Part shown: positions 50,516 through 59,303 of the stretch, in pieces
Numbering within the stretch: the first letter of the stretch is position 1
How the letters are laid out: the number at the start of each line of letters is the position of its first letter
Assembly: GCA_904420205.1 (NCBI GenBank)
Contig: CAJFUN010000008.1
Span: 62,001-126,000, forward strand
Direction of reading: 5' to 3'
Length of the DNA stretch: 64,000 nt
Source of the DNA: Candidatus Parachristensenella avicola
GTDB taxonomy: Bacteria > Bacillota > Clostridia > Christensenellales > UMGS416
The notes under the pieces: model-generated
Databases searched by the model: none
What the model saw: only the letters and a program-made list of their open reading frames with translations
What the model was told of the DNA's origin: nothing
Position numbers and translations under genes: made by a program

Positions 50516-52153
50516 TTACCGGCGGCGTCTGGCATTCGAGCGGTTCGGCGTACCGGAACCGGTATGGCCGCCCGACGAGGACCGGCCGCTGCCCTGGGTT
50601 CCACCGCGGCGCTTGGTCTGGCCTGCATGGTAGCTGTCCTTTCGGCGTCCTTCCGGCCGGATGGAATTACCATAAATCACCAAGGCAATCAGCGCCGTAA
50701 TGACGATGGCAATCACGACCACCAAACCAATCAGCACCTTCGTCAGGGTATTGCCACCGCCTGCCGATACCGTCGTTTCACCGGGCGTCGTCGTCTCCGC
50801 CAAGGTTGTCGTCTCTCCAGAGACGGTTGTTTCATCATTGGCAATCGTAACTTTGATCGGAGCGCTTCTAAAGTTACTGGTCACGCCGTCTACTTCCACC
50901 GTCGCGGTAAAGATAAACTCGGTGGTAACGTTGACCATGCATTCATATTGGATGTTCTCGCTGCCCGCCGGCAGTTCGGATATCACCTGCACCGTGTTGT
51001 CGTTCTGGTCGGTAATCTTTACGTTGCTCAGCGTCTTGTTGCTGATATTGTCCACATCGATGGAGAAGCTGACCATGCCCGGCTCCGACAGCTGGACGGT
51101 ATCCGTCTGGGCGGTCAGGTCAATGGTCACCGGGACGGGATTATCCGCCACCTTAACCGTTACAGACTTGCTGGAATAGGTATACTTTTTCCCTGTGCTG
51201 TCCACCGCCGTCACAACGAGCTGATAAACGGCGCTGTCCTGGGGCGTAACCTGCTTGGTCACCGTCTTGCTTTCGCCGCTGCCCATATTGGACGCCGATC
51301 CCAGCTCCCCCAGGCTCTTCTCGGAAATCGTTACCGACTTGAAGGTGATATCACCCTTGTTGGTTACCCTACCTGTCAGCGTAATAGAATCGCCCGGATC
51401 AATCTGGGATTCCGATATTTCCAATGTAGCTGTAAGCTTGGCGGTAGCCACGGTAATATTCACCGTATTTCCAGAAACCGCCTGCGTTTTGCCGTCGGCA
51501 AAATAGGTCAGCCGCGGCTTGGACTGAAAGCTTTGCTTAATATTTCTCAATGTATAAGTAAAGGTAATCTTTTCGCCCGGCTTTAGATTTTCGCTACTAT
51601 CTATTTTATCTACAACCCCTAGAGACGGCTCACTGACTTCCACATAGGTCAGCGTCTTATCGCCCGTATTGGTTACCACATAGGTCAGCTTGACGTTTTC
51701 CCCCTGCTTGACATTGGTTTCCGAGGCGCTCACCCTGATGCTGGCCGAGGCTGTACCCGTGTCAGCCGGGGTTGTCGTGGTTGTCGTGGTCGTGCTGCTG
51801 GGCGTTGTGGCCGCCTGGGGGATCGAAACGGAAACACTCTGGCTGTGCGATTGCCCGTCGGAACCCGTATAGGACAGCTCCAAAGATACCGTACTACCGG
51901 CCTCGGAGGAATCCACATTACAGCCTCCTTCCCACCGATCGCCGGCCTCAATATCCCCAGGGGTGCCCACCGTCTTCCCGCCCTTGGTAATCTTCGCATT
52001 GGTCACAGTCTTGGCTGCAATCACTGTAATGTCAATATAGCTGCCATCCTCAGTTGCCTGCGCAGTAAAAGACTGTATATCTCCCTCTGCCAGTCCCATA
52101 ACCGGGGCGAATATCATCAACAGCACGACGAACCCAGCGAGCCATCGCTTCAT
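50516..52153 (-). CDS. Membrane-anchored surface protein with CARDB/Ig-like repeats
   Basis: A 545-residue exported protein. Signal peptide 1-22 (cut near GLA), an N-terminal beta domain, a Thr-rich linker at about 121-136, then three or four CARDB-like beta-sandwich repeats (KLTYVVTNTGDKTLTYVEVS, SITLTGRVTNKGDITFKSV, SFSIDVDNISNKTLSNVKI). A second Thr/Glu/Gly linker leads to a membrane helix at about 470-495 and a basic, Gly/Ser/Arg-rich tail of 50 residues in the cytosol. It likely serves in adhesion or wall architecture. GGAGGAAAGAGC precedes the ATG, and a consensus promoter lies 40 nt upstream. Confidence 0.82.
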   Translation of the reverse strand: MKRWLAGFVVLLMIFAPVMGLAEGDIQSFTAQATEDGSYIDITVIAAKTVTNAKITKGGKTVGTPGDIEAGDRWEGGCNVDSSEAGSTVSLELSYTGSDGQSHSQSVSVSIPQAATTPSSTTTTTTTTPADTGTASASIRVSASETNVKQGENVKLTYVVTNTGDKTLTYVEVSEPSLGVVDKIDSSENLKPGEKITFTYTLRNIKQSFQSKPRLTYFADGKTQAVSGNTVNITVATAKLTATLEISESQIDPGDSITLTGRVTNKGDITFKSVTISEKSLGELGSASNMGSGESKTVTKQVTPQDSAVYQLVVTAVDSTGKKYTYSSKSVTVKVADNPVPVTIDLTAQTDTVQLSEPGMVSFSIDVDNISNKTLSNVKITDQNDNTVQVISELPAGSENIQYECMVNVTTEFIFTATVEVDGVTSNFRSAPIKVTIANDETTVSGETTTLAETTTPGETTVSAGGGNTLTKVLIGLVVVIAIVITALIALVIYGNSIRPEGRRKDSYHAGQTKRRGGTQGSGRSSSGGHTGSGTPNRSNARRRR

Positions 52154-52191
52154 GCTCTTTCCTCCAAACCCTATCAGTTTTGAATAGAACT

Positions 52192-52220
52192 ATTTTACTG
52201 AATTAAACAATCTTTGTCAA
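52192..52220 (-). promoter_or_regulatory. Promoter of the CARDB surface protein gene
   Basis: TTGACA (52220-52215) and TAAAAT (52197-52192) on minus with a 17 bp spacer. The -35 overlaps the stop codon of the upstream DUF2284 gene. Confidence 0.85.
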
Positions 52221-52798
52221 TCGATTGACGAATTTGCCCCCTTTTCGCCCGTTTTTTTCTGCTCAGGCTCTTGAAAAAAGGCGGCGCCCACGTAAGTTAC
52301 GGTATTCTTGCCGTTATTATAATTCACGCCGGCCTGCTTGCAGATTTCCGATACCCACATCCCCTGGGCTTCCGGAGACGTTGTGGCCAGCTCCGGATGA
52401 ATACAGGGCGCGGGATACTGGCATTTGGCGCACTGAGCGCAGGGCCCCGGCGTCATCAGCCAGACGCGTTCTTTCTCCTGGTCCCATAGCCGGTCCCGGA
52501 TGGCAAGGGCCAGCTGCTTAATCTTTTTTCCTCCCTCCTCAATGGCCTCATAATCAAAGGGATCTTCCATCTGAGCCGCCACGGTAAAGACCAGCCCGCG
52601 CTGGTACGACCTCACCCGTTCGGCACACGCCTCCACGGATCCGCATCCCGGCGGACATGCCCAATTTTTCCCATAGCCTCCGCATTTTCCGTCCACGCAC
52701 ATCTTTCGCACCTCCGGCAGGAAACGTATAATCCCCGTATCCAGCCATCCGGCTTCTGTGGCACCCAGGTCCATTGCTACTTGAATCCATTTGTCCAT
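52217..52798 (-). CDS. DUF2284 metal-binding protein
   Basis: A 193-residue cysteine-rich cytosolic protein. The Cys groups match DUF2284: CGGYGKNWACPPGCG near 39-53, and PCAQCAKCQYPAPCIHPE near 117-135, likely binding zinc or an iron-sulfur cluster. Function unknown; relatives are common in anaerobes. GGAGAGAACC precedes the ATG. It lies 21 bp downstream of the HD gene, so the two form a unit. The C-terminus (EQKKTGEKGANSSID) is coded by DNA that also carries the next promoter. Confidence 0.85.
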   Translation of the reverse strand: MDKWIQVAMDLGATEAGWLDTGIIRFLPEVRKMCVDGKCGGYGKNWACPPGCGSVEACAERVRSYQRGLVFTVAAQMEDPFDYEAIEEGGKKIKQLALAIRDRLWDQEKERVWLMTPGPCAQCAKCQYPAPCIHPELATTSPEAQGMWVSEICKQAGVNYNNGKNTVTYVGAAFFQEPEQKKTGEKGANSSID

Positions 52799-52819
52799 GG
52801 TTCTCTCCTTATCCAGGCA

Positions 52820-53422
52820 TTACTGCCCTGAAATCTCCGCCTTAACGGCGTTATAAAAAGCCGTCTCCCGAGCAAGCCGCTCATCAAAGCGCCGCTTGGA
52901 TTCGTCAAAGTGCAACATGTCCCGGAACTGCGCTCTGCGCTGGCGCCGCTGCTGCCCGTCCCATTCAGCGGCAATCTGTTCCGGATCCCGGCCGTCGGAC
53001 ACTGCGCCTCCAACGGCCAGCCAAATCTGCATACAGCCGCGGTGGTCGAGAATATCCGCGTCCTGCAGAAGCTTAAGCTCCGTCGTCAGCAGGGCCGGAT
53101 CGCTTCTTTTCGCGTGATAACGCACCAGATATGCAATGCGATCCAGTGCTTCCTCGCTATCTGCCAACGGCGCCAGATGCTCCAGGACCAACGCCTTAGA
53201 GCTAATCCAATGGGGTTCCAAACCTTTCCCAGAATCGTGGAAAAGTCCTGCAGCCCACAATAGATCCTCATCCGCCCGAAGTTTCAAGCAGCGGTTCAGA
53301 TCAATCGCTTCCCGGGCTACCCGAAGGCCATGGTGAAGAATATAGCCTCGCTCCCGCCCCGGTTGAGCGCATGAGCGCTCCATCAGCTGCTTGGCTAGAT
53401 TATATACCGCATCACGATCCAT
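52820..53422 (-). CDS. HD-domain hydrolase
   Basis: A 200-residue HD phosphohydrolase. Metal ligands are seen as YILHHGLRVAREA (His), GLFHDSGKG (HD) and LLQDADILDHRG (Asp). Such enzymes cleave phosphate esters of nucleotides or similar. GGGAGGGTTTC precedes the ATG. First of the HD-DUF2284 pair and divergent from rubrerythrin with about 240 bp between. Confidence 0.85.
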   Translation of the reverse strand: MDRDAVYNLAKQLMERSCAQPGRERGYILHHGLRVAREAIDLNRCLKLRADEDLLWAAGLFHDSGKGLEPHWISSKALVLEHLAPLADSEEALDRIAYLVRYHAKRSDPALLTTELKLLQDADILDHRGCMQIWLAVGGAVSDGRDPEQIAAEWDGQQRRQRRAQFRDMLHFDESKRRFDERLARETAFYNAVKAEISGQ

Positions 53423-53660
53423 GAAACCCTCCCATGCATTATGGCCTGGCGGAGCAAAGCGCCGGTATAAGCTTAAGACCGCTCCTATCTTCTAGAAGTT
53501 CCCAAGACAGTCCCTGCTTGCCGATTTATCCCTCCGGCAGGCTCCTTTGCCCACAAGCATGAATCCGCCGGTCCCTGAGGCATATTTTTTTCTTTGGGTT
53601 GTGTTTTATTTTACCACATCTGTGCATACTAAGGCTATTCCAAAGTTGAGGAGGATTTCC

Positions 53661-54194
53661 ATGGAGCTCAAAGGAAGCCGTACCGAACAAAATCTCCGCG
53701 ATGCCTTTTCCGGCGAATCGCAGGCCTTTAACAAGTATACGTTCTTCGCCCGGCAGGCCGATCGGGAAGGATATCAGCAAATCGCCGCTATATTTCTTGA
53801 AACCGCCGAGAACGAAAAGGCCCACGCCAGCCGTTGGTTCAACTTTCTCGGGGATGTGCACAATACCGCCGAGAACCTTCAAAGCGCCGCCATGGGCGAG
53901 AATTACGAGCATTCCGTAATGTATCGGGATTTTGAGCAGGTCGCGCGCGAGGAAGGCTTCACGCAGATTGCCGACGCATTCAAGCATGTAGGCGAAGTGG
54001 AAGCCGAGCATGAAAAGCGTTATCTGGCGCTGATGGCCAACATCCAGGAGGGGCGCGTCTTCCAGCGCCCGCAAACGGTGGCCTGGCAATGCCGGAATTG
54101 CGGATACATTTATATGGGCACGGAAGCGCCCAAAAGCTGCCCGGCCTGCGCTCATCCGCAAAGTTTCTTCCAGCTTAAAATGGAAAACTATTAG
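53661..54194 (+). CDS. rbr: Rubrerythrin
   Basis: A 177-residue non-heme iron peroxidase protecting anaerobes from H2O2. The ferritin-like diiron part has SGESQAFNKYTFFARQA and ETAENEKAHASRWF, and YEHSVMYRDFEQVAREEGF with EVEAEHEKRY; the C-terminal rubredoxin-like domain has WQCRNCGYIYMG and SCPACAHP. GAGGAGG precedes the ATG at 53661 and decides the start; a longer frame upstream is not protein-like. A terminator follows. Own transcription unit. Confidence 0.96.
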   Translation: MELKGSRTEQNLRDAFSGESQAFNKYTFFARQADREGYQQIAAIFLETAENEKAHASRWFNFLGDVHNTAENLQSAAMGENYEHSVMYRDFEQVAREEGFTQIADAFKHVGEVEAEHEKRYLALMANIQEGRVFQRPQTVAWQCRNCGYIYMGTEAPKSCPACAHPQSFFQLKMENY

Positions 54195-54220
54195 CGCAAG
54201 GCCCGCATCACTGCATACAA

Positions 54221-54251
54221 CGCAAAACCGCCTGTAGAAGGCGGTTTTGCG
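54221..54251. terminator. Bidirectional terminator between rubrerythrin and mscL
   Basis: CGCAAAACCGCC, 7-nt loop, exact 12 bp complement, then TTGTTGC on plus. Convergent genes end on both sides. Confidence 0.85.
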
Positions 54252-54285
54252 TTGTTGCTTTAGTATTTTTCCGGATGTGCCGCGT

Positions 54286-54762
54286 TTACGCCACCTCATC
54301 CTCCTGCGGAATAAGGCTCGCGGCACAGTGGCAGCAGCGCGTCGCTTTCTCATGGATTTCTCCATAGCAATACGGGCACAGCCGGGGCGCTTTAGCAGGC
54401 TCCGCCGGGGCGGGTTTAACCGCCCGCTCCTTTACCACGTTAATCAGCTTCACGAACAAAAACACGCACAGCGCCAACAACACAAAATCCAACACCGCCG
54501 TCAAAAAGCTTCCGTACGCCAGGACCGGCGCGCCAGCCGTCTTCGCTTGCTCTAGCGTGTCGTAGTGCTGCCCGTTCAGGGAAAGGAATAAATTGGAAAA
54601 ATCAACACCGCCGGTAATCAGCCCTACCACCGGCATAAATAGATCGTTCACCACCGAGGACACGATACTGCTGAACCCGCCGCCAATCATGAGGCCTACG
54701 GCCATGCTCAGCGCGTCGCCTTTTACCGCGAAGTCACGGAATTCCTTTAACAACTTACGCAA
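54286..54762 (-). CDS. mscL: Large-conductance mechanosensitive channel with C-terminal zinc ribbon
   Basis: A 158-residue channel that opens under membrane tension on osmotic downshock. MscL start LKEFRDFAVKGDALSMAVGLMIGGGFSSIVSSVVNDLFMP (helix 1 and pore), an outer loop and helix 2 at about 84-107. After the usual end it carries CPYCYGEIHEKATRCCHCAA, a four-cysteine zinc ribbon in place of the short cytosolic bundle. This version occurs in Firmicutes as I recall. TATAAT at 54822-54817 on minus is a possible -10. Divergent from the Gfo/Idh gene. Confidence 0.93.
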   Translation of the reverse strand: MRKLLKEFRDFAVKGDALSMAVGLMIGGGFSSIVSSVVNDLFMPVVGLITGGVDFSNLFLSLNGQHYDTLEQAKTAGAPVLAYGSFLTAVLDFVLLALCVFLFVKLINVVKERAVKPAPAEPAKAPRLCPYCYGEIHEKATRCCHCAASLIPQEDEVA

Positions 54763-54852
54763 TTTGAAATCTCCCCTTTTTTCCCAATTTTCGCCGCTTC
54801 TAGCGCGGCCTGCTTTATTATATCATTTATTGTCGAAGAAAAAAGATAAATC

Positions 54853-54881
54853 TTTGCAAAATAGCTGATTTTGCATATAAT
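54853..54881 (+). promoter_or_regulatory. Promoter of the Gfo/Idh/MocA oxidoreductase gene
   Basis: TTTGCA (54853-54858) and TATAAT (54876-54881), spacer 17 bp, about 25 nt before the likely leader start. A perfect -10 with moderate -35. Confidence 0.7.
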
Positions 54882-54912
54882 GCCAGTAGTGCAACCGATA
54901 AGGAGGATCGTT

Positions 54913-55905
54913 ATGGAAAAATGCTATCGTTGGGGTGTGTTGGGTTTGGGGTCGATCGCCAACCGCTTTATGTCCGGTATGGCGCTGGTGGAGCGCGCCC
55001 AGCTTTATGCTGTCGCGTCCCGCAGCGCGGAAAAAGCATATGCCTTTCAAGCAAAATATCATGCAGAAAAAGCGTTGAGCAGTTACGAGGCGCTGGTCGC
55101 CGACCCGCAAGTCGACATCGTGTATGTGGCGACGCCGCACCCCATGCACCTGCGCCATGCGCAAATGGCGCTTAAAGCCGGCAAGCATGTGCTGATTGAG
55201 AAGCCCGTCTGTGTAAATACCGCCGAACTGGACCTGCTACGCCAGACTGCCGACAGAGAAGGCCGCTTCGTAATGGAAGCGATGTGGACTCGATTTTTCC
55301 CGGTAAATTTGCAGGTTGTCCGTTGGCTGCGCCAGGGCCGTATCGGACGCTTGCGTCAGATACAGGCGGCGTTCTCCTATGGCAGCCAAATGGGCGATGG
55401 ACAAAGCCGCATCTATAATCCCCTGCTTGCCGGCGGCGCGTTGATGGATGTAGGCGTTTACCCGATTTCCTACGCCGATATGTGCTATGGTCAGCCGCCG
55501 GAGCGCATCGCCGCCTTGGCGGATTTCACCCCCACCGGAGTAGACGCGCTGAGCAATTATCTTCTTCTTTATCCCAGCGGCGGCAGCGCCATGCTTTCCG
55601 GTGGAATTAGTTGCTACCAGCGGGATACTGCCCTGCTATGGGGCGATCAAGGATCCATTGAGGTGCCGGACTTCTGGCACCCAAGCCGCGCGATATTAAC
55701 CACCGATCAGGGCGATGAGGTATATGAGTCGCCGGTCGCCAACGAAGGCTTCCAGTACGAGATCGAGCATGTCCACCAGTGCCTGGACCAAGGGCTTACC
55801 CAGTCGCCGGTGATGAGTCTGGACGTGTCGCGGCGCGTTTTGGCCGTTTGCGACGCCATCCGTGCCCAGATTGGCCTGCGCTTTCCCTTTGAAACCCAGA
55901 TATGA
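54913..55905 (+). CDS. Gfo/Idh/MocA-family oxidoreductase
   Basis: A 330-residue NAD(P)-dependent dehydrogenase: Rossmann start WGVLGLGSIANRFM, the EKP motif in LIEKPVCVN, and the C-terminal alpha/beta domain with GGALMDVGVYPISYADM. It resembles trans-dihydrodiol dehydrogenase-like members acting on sugars or polyols. AAGGAGGATCGTT precedes the ATG at 54913; the 14 upstream in-frame codons lie within the promoter. Single gene unit. The substrate is not readable. Confidence 0.92.
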   Translation: MEKCYRWGVLGLGSIANRFMSGMALVERAQLYAVASRSAEKAYAFQAKYHAEKALSSYEALVADPQVDIVYVATPHPMHLRHAQMALKAGKHVLIEKPVCVNTAELDLLRQTADREGRFVMEAMWTRFFPVNLQVVRWLRQGRIGRLRQIQAAFSYGSQMGDGQSRIYNPLLAGGALMDVGVYPISYADMCYGQPPERIAALADFTPTGVDALSNYLLLYPSGGSAMLSGGISCYQRDTALLWGDQGSIEVPDFWHPSRAILTTDQGDEVYESPVANEGFQYEIEHVHQCLDQGLTQSPVMSLDVSRRVLAVCDAIRAQIGLRFPFETQI

Positions 55906-56376
55906 CCAGCTGCGTAATCCTTCACGCCGCCGATCCCAACCATCGAGCGCGGCGGCGTCTGCCATGGTGATCGGATCGCCATGATGCCGGAATTTTAAGG
56001 GGGCCCATGAATATCTATACAAACGAAAATTTGCTGGACTTCAAAAGTCGTTACCCTATGTGCGGCGAAATATTGGGGCCTGCACTTATGGGGATAGATG
56101 CGTGGCATGATATTTAAATACAATCATACTGAGCCGGATACGACAAAGCCGCCTGTATGAGCGACTCGGCCGGGAAAGCCTCGTGCGACCGGTACGGCGC
56201 TTTTTGAAGGCTAAATCGCCCATGATGCAGGCCGGTCATGCAAAAGCCATCGTGCAGCTTGCGGGACAAAACATTTTTCATCCTGGTTTTTTACCTCAAG
56301 CGAGGTTCTATTGCCGATGGGCTCAGGCATATGCGTAAGCCTATGCAGCTGCACCTGCGGTTGCCGGGCAAGAAAT
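55906..56376. other. Intergenic region with possible gene remnants
   Basis: About 470 bp. A plus frame from ATG at 56007 after GGGGGCCC gives some 36 residues (ENLLDFKSRYPMCGEILGPA...) and then stops; a second frame from about 56115 stays open for some 70 codons (SRLYERLGRESLVRPVRRF...). Together they look like pieces of one eroded gene with a frame change, but no family is recognised. The region may also be random sequence. Confidence 0.4.
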
Positions 56377-56405
56377 AAGGCTGCAACCATTGGGGCAGCC
56401 TTTTT
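56377..56405 (+). terminator. Terminator ahead of the nucleotidyltransferase gene 3' end
   Basis: AAGGCTGC, loop, GCAGCCTT, then TTTTC. It is oriented for plus-strand transcription from the 55.9-56.4 kb stretch; the stem could also stop the minus-strand gene that ends at 56432. Confidence 0.75.
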
Positions 56406-56431
56406 CTTGATTTTAGCGCTTCACCGAAGGG

Positions 56432-58678
56432 CTATTGCTCTTTAAGCTGCTCCAGCAGCTTTTTTTCATATTCACCAAGCAGTTCCTGCGCCGTTTCCTG
56501 GGAAAGCCCGCGTACCGTCAGGCGGATCAGCGGCAGATCGTCTTGGGGCGTAATGCTCACCCGTCCATCGCTCTGGCTCACAAAGGAACCATCCGCCCGG
56601 GCAAAATTCTGCCAGCGTTCCAATTGGGCCACCATACGCCCTCGATCAGTCCAGGGGCAGGGCACGGCGCGCTCCCAGCGCTCCTCCATCGGATGAGCTG
56701 CGACAAATTGATCCAGATCGCCTCCGGATATATGATACATTCGCAGCAGCGCCAGCAGCCCGTCCTCCTTAAGCTGGTGCAGCGTCCACGTTTCAGATAC
56801 GGCGCTTTCCAGCAGCTTTTCCAGCTTCCATCCTTGATATAGAGTCCCTTGCGCGCCGACCAATCCAAACCGGAATCCTTCCAGCCGCAGGCCGATTCCG
56901 GCGTTTGCATCCAGCATTCTTGCGCGGTATTCACCGCTGGGTACCGGGCGTTCGGCCTCCGGCGCTTTATCCACCAGCGTCGGCGTAAATCCCAGCCCGT
57001 CCAGCATCCGCCCCGCCCAGGCCAGGGTAGCTCTATCCCCACAGAACACAACCACCGGCGCGCCCTGCTCCACGCGGGGCGCCAGCTGCTGTAGCTGCGA
57101 CCGATACAGCGCCTCCACCGCCAACGCCGGGGCTACCGGCTCCAGCTTACGCGCCGGCTCAACGCCCCTTTTCAGCGCGTTATCCAGCTTCCGGGCCATT
57201 TCCCTGGAAATATCCCGGCCCTGCGGGCCGATAAAGTGAATGCGGAAGCCCTCCCCCTCTTGGGCGACATGGGCCCCCAGAGGAAGACCCAAGGCCCGCT
57301 GCGCAAAGCGGTGCATGGGCAGATTGGCCTGAAGCAGCGGCTGGATTTGTGCGCCGGCGCAGCGCGCGCCCGCCTGCAATGCCGCTCTAGCAGCCTGTGC
57401 CCTTTCGCCACCGAAATCCGACAATACCAAGGCGCGGGAACCCGATGCTGCCGCCAGCGCGCCACCCCAGGCAAAAATACGCTCTGGCGGCAGCTCATCC
57501 CATCCCTCGGCACACAAGCTTCCCTCGGTCAGCGGATGAATCTGGGTCACGCTGCCCCAGCGAACCGCTCCCTGGATATGGCTGAAATCCTCCACCCGTT
57601 TACCGGGCCACACCCGCGCCCCAGGCGACAGCCGGGAGAATGCCCCGATAACCGTATCTTCGGCGGCGACCGACCCCTCATAGATCTCAGCACCGGCCTT
57701 CACCCGGCAGCGGTCGCCCAGGATTGCGCCCCGCAGCTGGCTTTGCCTGCCCAGGTGGCAGTTACGCCCGGCCAAGGTATTTTTCACGCTGGCCCCTCGA
57801 TCCACATAGCTGTTATCCCCCAGCACAGCCCGGGGCCCCACAACGGCACCCGGCATCACCTGGCATCGCTCGCCAATAAAACAGGGGCCCTTGATCTGTG
57901 CATCGCCGCCGATAACCGCGCTAGGGGCAATGACGACGCCTGGGCGCGTCTGATACCCCGGGATAGGCAGCCCGCATCGCCCCTCTAGCAAATCAAACTG
58001 CGCGGAAAGATAGTCCTCATGGCTTCCGATATCGCACCAATATCCCTGGGAGACATAGCCCGATATCCGGTTACCTGCTTCCATTAACTTAGGGAACAGG
58101 TCCTTGGAAAAATCAAAAAACCCCTGAGGCGGAATCAGCTCCAGCACCGACGGCTCCAGGATATAAATACCGGTATTCGCCAGATTACTGAACACCTCGC
58201 TCCAGCTGGGCTTTTCTTGGAAGCGCTCGACCATGCCGTCCGAGGACAGCGTCACAATGCCATATTCCACCGGCGCGTCTACCTTGGAAAGCACTAGCGT
58301 CGCCGCCGCTTTGTGATCCCGGTGCCAACGCAGCGCATCTGTCAGATCCACATCGGTCAGCGCGTCGCCGCTAATCACGACAAAAGTTTCCTTCAGCTGT
58401 TCCTCCAGCTGCTTGACGCATCCTGCGGTACCCAGAGGCGACTCCTCCAGCGCATAGTGGAGCCGAATTCCTGCCTGCTCACGCCCAAAATATTCCATTA
58501 CCTTCTGAGGCAGATACTGCAGCGTCAAATATGCCTCGTCTATTCCATGAGCGCTCAAATGCGCCAAGGTATACTCCAGCACTGGCCGCCCCAGCAGCTC
58601 CAGCATGGGCTTGGGACGTTCACAGGTTAAAGGTCGCAGCCTTACGCCTTCTCCACCGGCTAATATAACCGCTTTCAT
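56432..58678 (-). CDS. Nucleotidyltransferase-hexapeptide-phosphomannomutase-like fusion protein
   Basis: A 748-residue three-part protein. Part 1 (1-235) is a sugar nucleotidyltransferase with GGEGVRLRPLT and FQEKPSW. Part 2 (about 245-370) is a left-handed beta-helix with repeated hexapeptides (VIAPSAVIGGDA, VMPGAVVGPRAV). Part 3 (about 375-748) resembles a phosphomannomutase but lacks the TASH-type active serine and a clear DxDxDR metal loop. The family is usually annotated mannose-1-phosphate guanylyltransferase/phosphomannomutase. Part 1 may make an activated sugar for wall or surface glycans; part 3 looks non-catalytic. Own unit, with a phosphohexomutase encoded at 48 kb. Confidence 0.85.
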   Translation of the reverse strand: MKAVILAGGEGVRLRPLTCERPKPMLELLGRPVLEYTLAHLSAHGIDEAYLTLQYLPQKVMEYFGREQAGIRLHYALEESPLGTAGCVKQLEEQLKETFVVISGDALTDVDLTDALRWHRDHKAAATLVLSKVDAPVEYGIVTLSSDGMVERFQEKPSWSEVFSNLANTGIYILEPSVLELIPPQGFFDFSKDLFPKLMEAGNRISGYVSQGYWCDIGSHEDYLSAQFDLLEGRCGLPIPGYQTRPGVVIAPSAVIGGDAQIKGPCFIGERCQVMPGAVVGPRAVLGDNSYVDRGASVKNTLAGRNCHLGRQSQLRGAILGDRCRVKAGAEIYEGSVAAEDTVIGAFSRLSPGARVWPGKRVEDFSHIQGAVRWGSVTQIHPLTEGSLCAEGWDELPPERIFAWGGALAAASGSRALVLSDFGGERAQAARAALQAGARCAGAQIQPLLQANLPMHRFAQRALGLPLGAHVAQEGEGFRIHFIGPQGRDISREMARKLDNALKRGVEPARKLEPVAPALAVEALYRSQLQQLAPRVEQGAPVVVFCGDRATLAWAGRMLDGLGFTPTLVDKAPEAERPVPSGEYRARMLDANAGIGLRLEGFRFGLVGAQGTLYQGWKLEKLLESAVSETWTLHQLKEDGLLALLRMYHISGGDLDQFVAAHPMEERWERAVPCPWTDRGRMVAQLERWQNFARADGSFVSQSDGRVSITPQDDLPLIRLTVRGLSQETAQELLGEYEKKLLEQLKEQ

Positions 58679-58795
58679 CAGGTCATCCCTCCTGCCTTTT
58701 TGCTAGTATGGCACGAAGGAATCTAGATTATGCCAATTTTGCCGTCTGTCGCCTGTGAATCGTGCGTCAGGCACCGCCGAATCTTTCTCTTAAAA

Positions 58796-58832
58796 GAAAA
58801 AAGGACCCGGCTTTGTTCTGAAGCCCGTCCTT
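58796..58832 (-). terminator. Terminator of the mrdA-minD-rodA-DUF3842 operon
   Basis: A stem AAGGAC...GGCTT/AAGCC...GTCCTT with small bulges, followed on minus by TTTTTTC. It lies about 22 nt after the DUF3842 stop. Confidence 0.85.
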
Positions 58833-58853
58833 ACCCATTTGCCAAACCGCCCC

Positions 58854-59303
58854 TTACAGGCCGCCCATTTCTCCAGCTTCGATGCGGTCCATCATCGCCG
58901 CCAGCTCCTGGGGCAAGCGGCCGAGCAGCTCCTTCAGCGGTATATCGTCCATGCCCACCACCTTAACGCCGCATCGAGCCAGCGGCAGCAGCAGCTTCTG
59001 TGCCGGCGATGCGGAGACAGCCGCAGCCATGGCCGGCGTAATCTCGCCCATCATTGCATTACCGATCAGAAGCGCCATAGGGCCGACGATAATGTCCATG
59101 CGGCCGGCCATGTAGCAAACCGCATGCTCGCCTGTCGCACCGTCCGGCGCTCCCGCCGCCATCATCACTCGGGTCGCCTGAGCGTTAGTGCCCAGCGCAT
59201 AAAGGGCAAACCGCTCCCGCGGGAGCGTAAGCACCGCCTCCACCGCCGCCCGGCCCAGGCCTCCCCCTTTACCATCGATCACAGCGATGCGGATTTTTCT
59301 CAC
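58854..59303 (-). CDS. DUF3842 family protein
   Basis: A 149-residue protein with the DUF3842 layout: IRIAVIDGKGGGLGRAAVEAV (glycine-rich, nucleotide-like), YALGTNAQATRVMMAAGA, and DIIVGPMALLIGNAMMGEITPAMA. Function unknown. The start is GTG; GTGA overlaps the rodA stop by 4 nt. It closes the cell-shape operon. Possibly a small NAD- or nucleotide-binding protein. Confidence 0.85.
   Translation of the reverse strand: MRKIRIAVIDGKGGGLGRAAVEAVLTLPRERFALYALGTNAQATRVMMAAGAPDGATGEHAVCYMAGRMDIIVGPMALLIGNAMMGEITPAMAAAVSASPAQKLLLPLARCGVKVVGMDDIPLKELLGRLPQELAAMMDRIEAGEMGGL

Noticed and set aside
50030-51586. Plus-strand open frame of 518 codons opposite DUF2461 and the CARDB protein
   Set aside because: Antisense to two genes with signal peptide, promoter and domain evidence; no start signal and no recognisable motif.
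51690-51872. Val-rich plus-strand frame near 51.75 kb
   Set aside because: It is the reverse of the Thr-rich linker (repeated ACA/ACG codons) of the surface protein.
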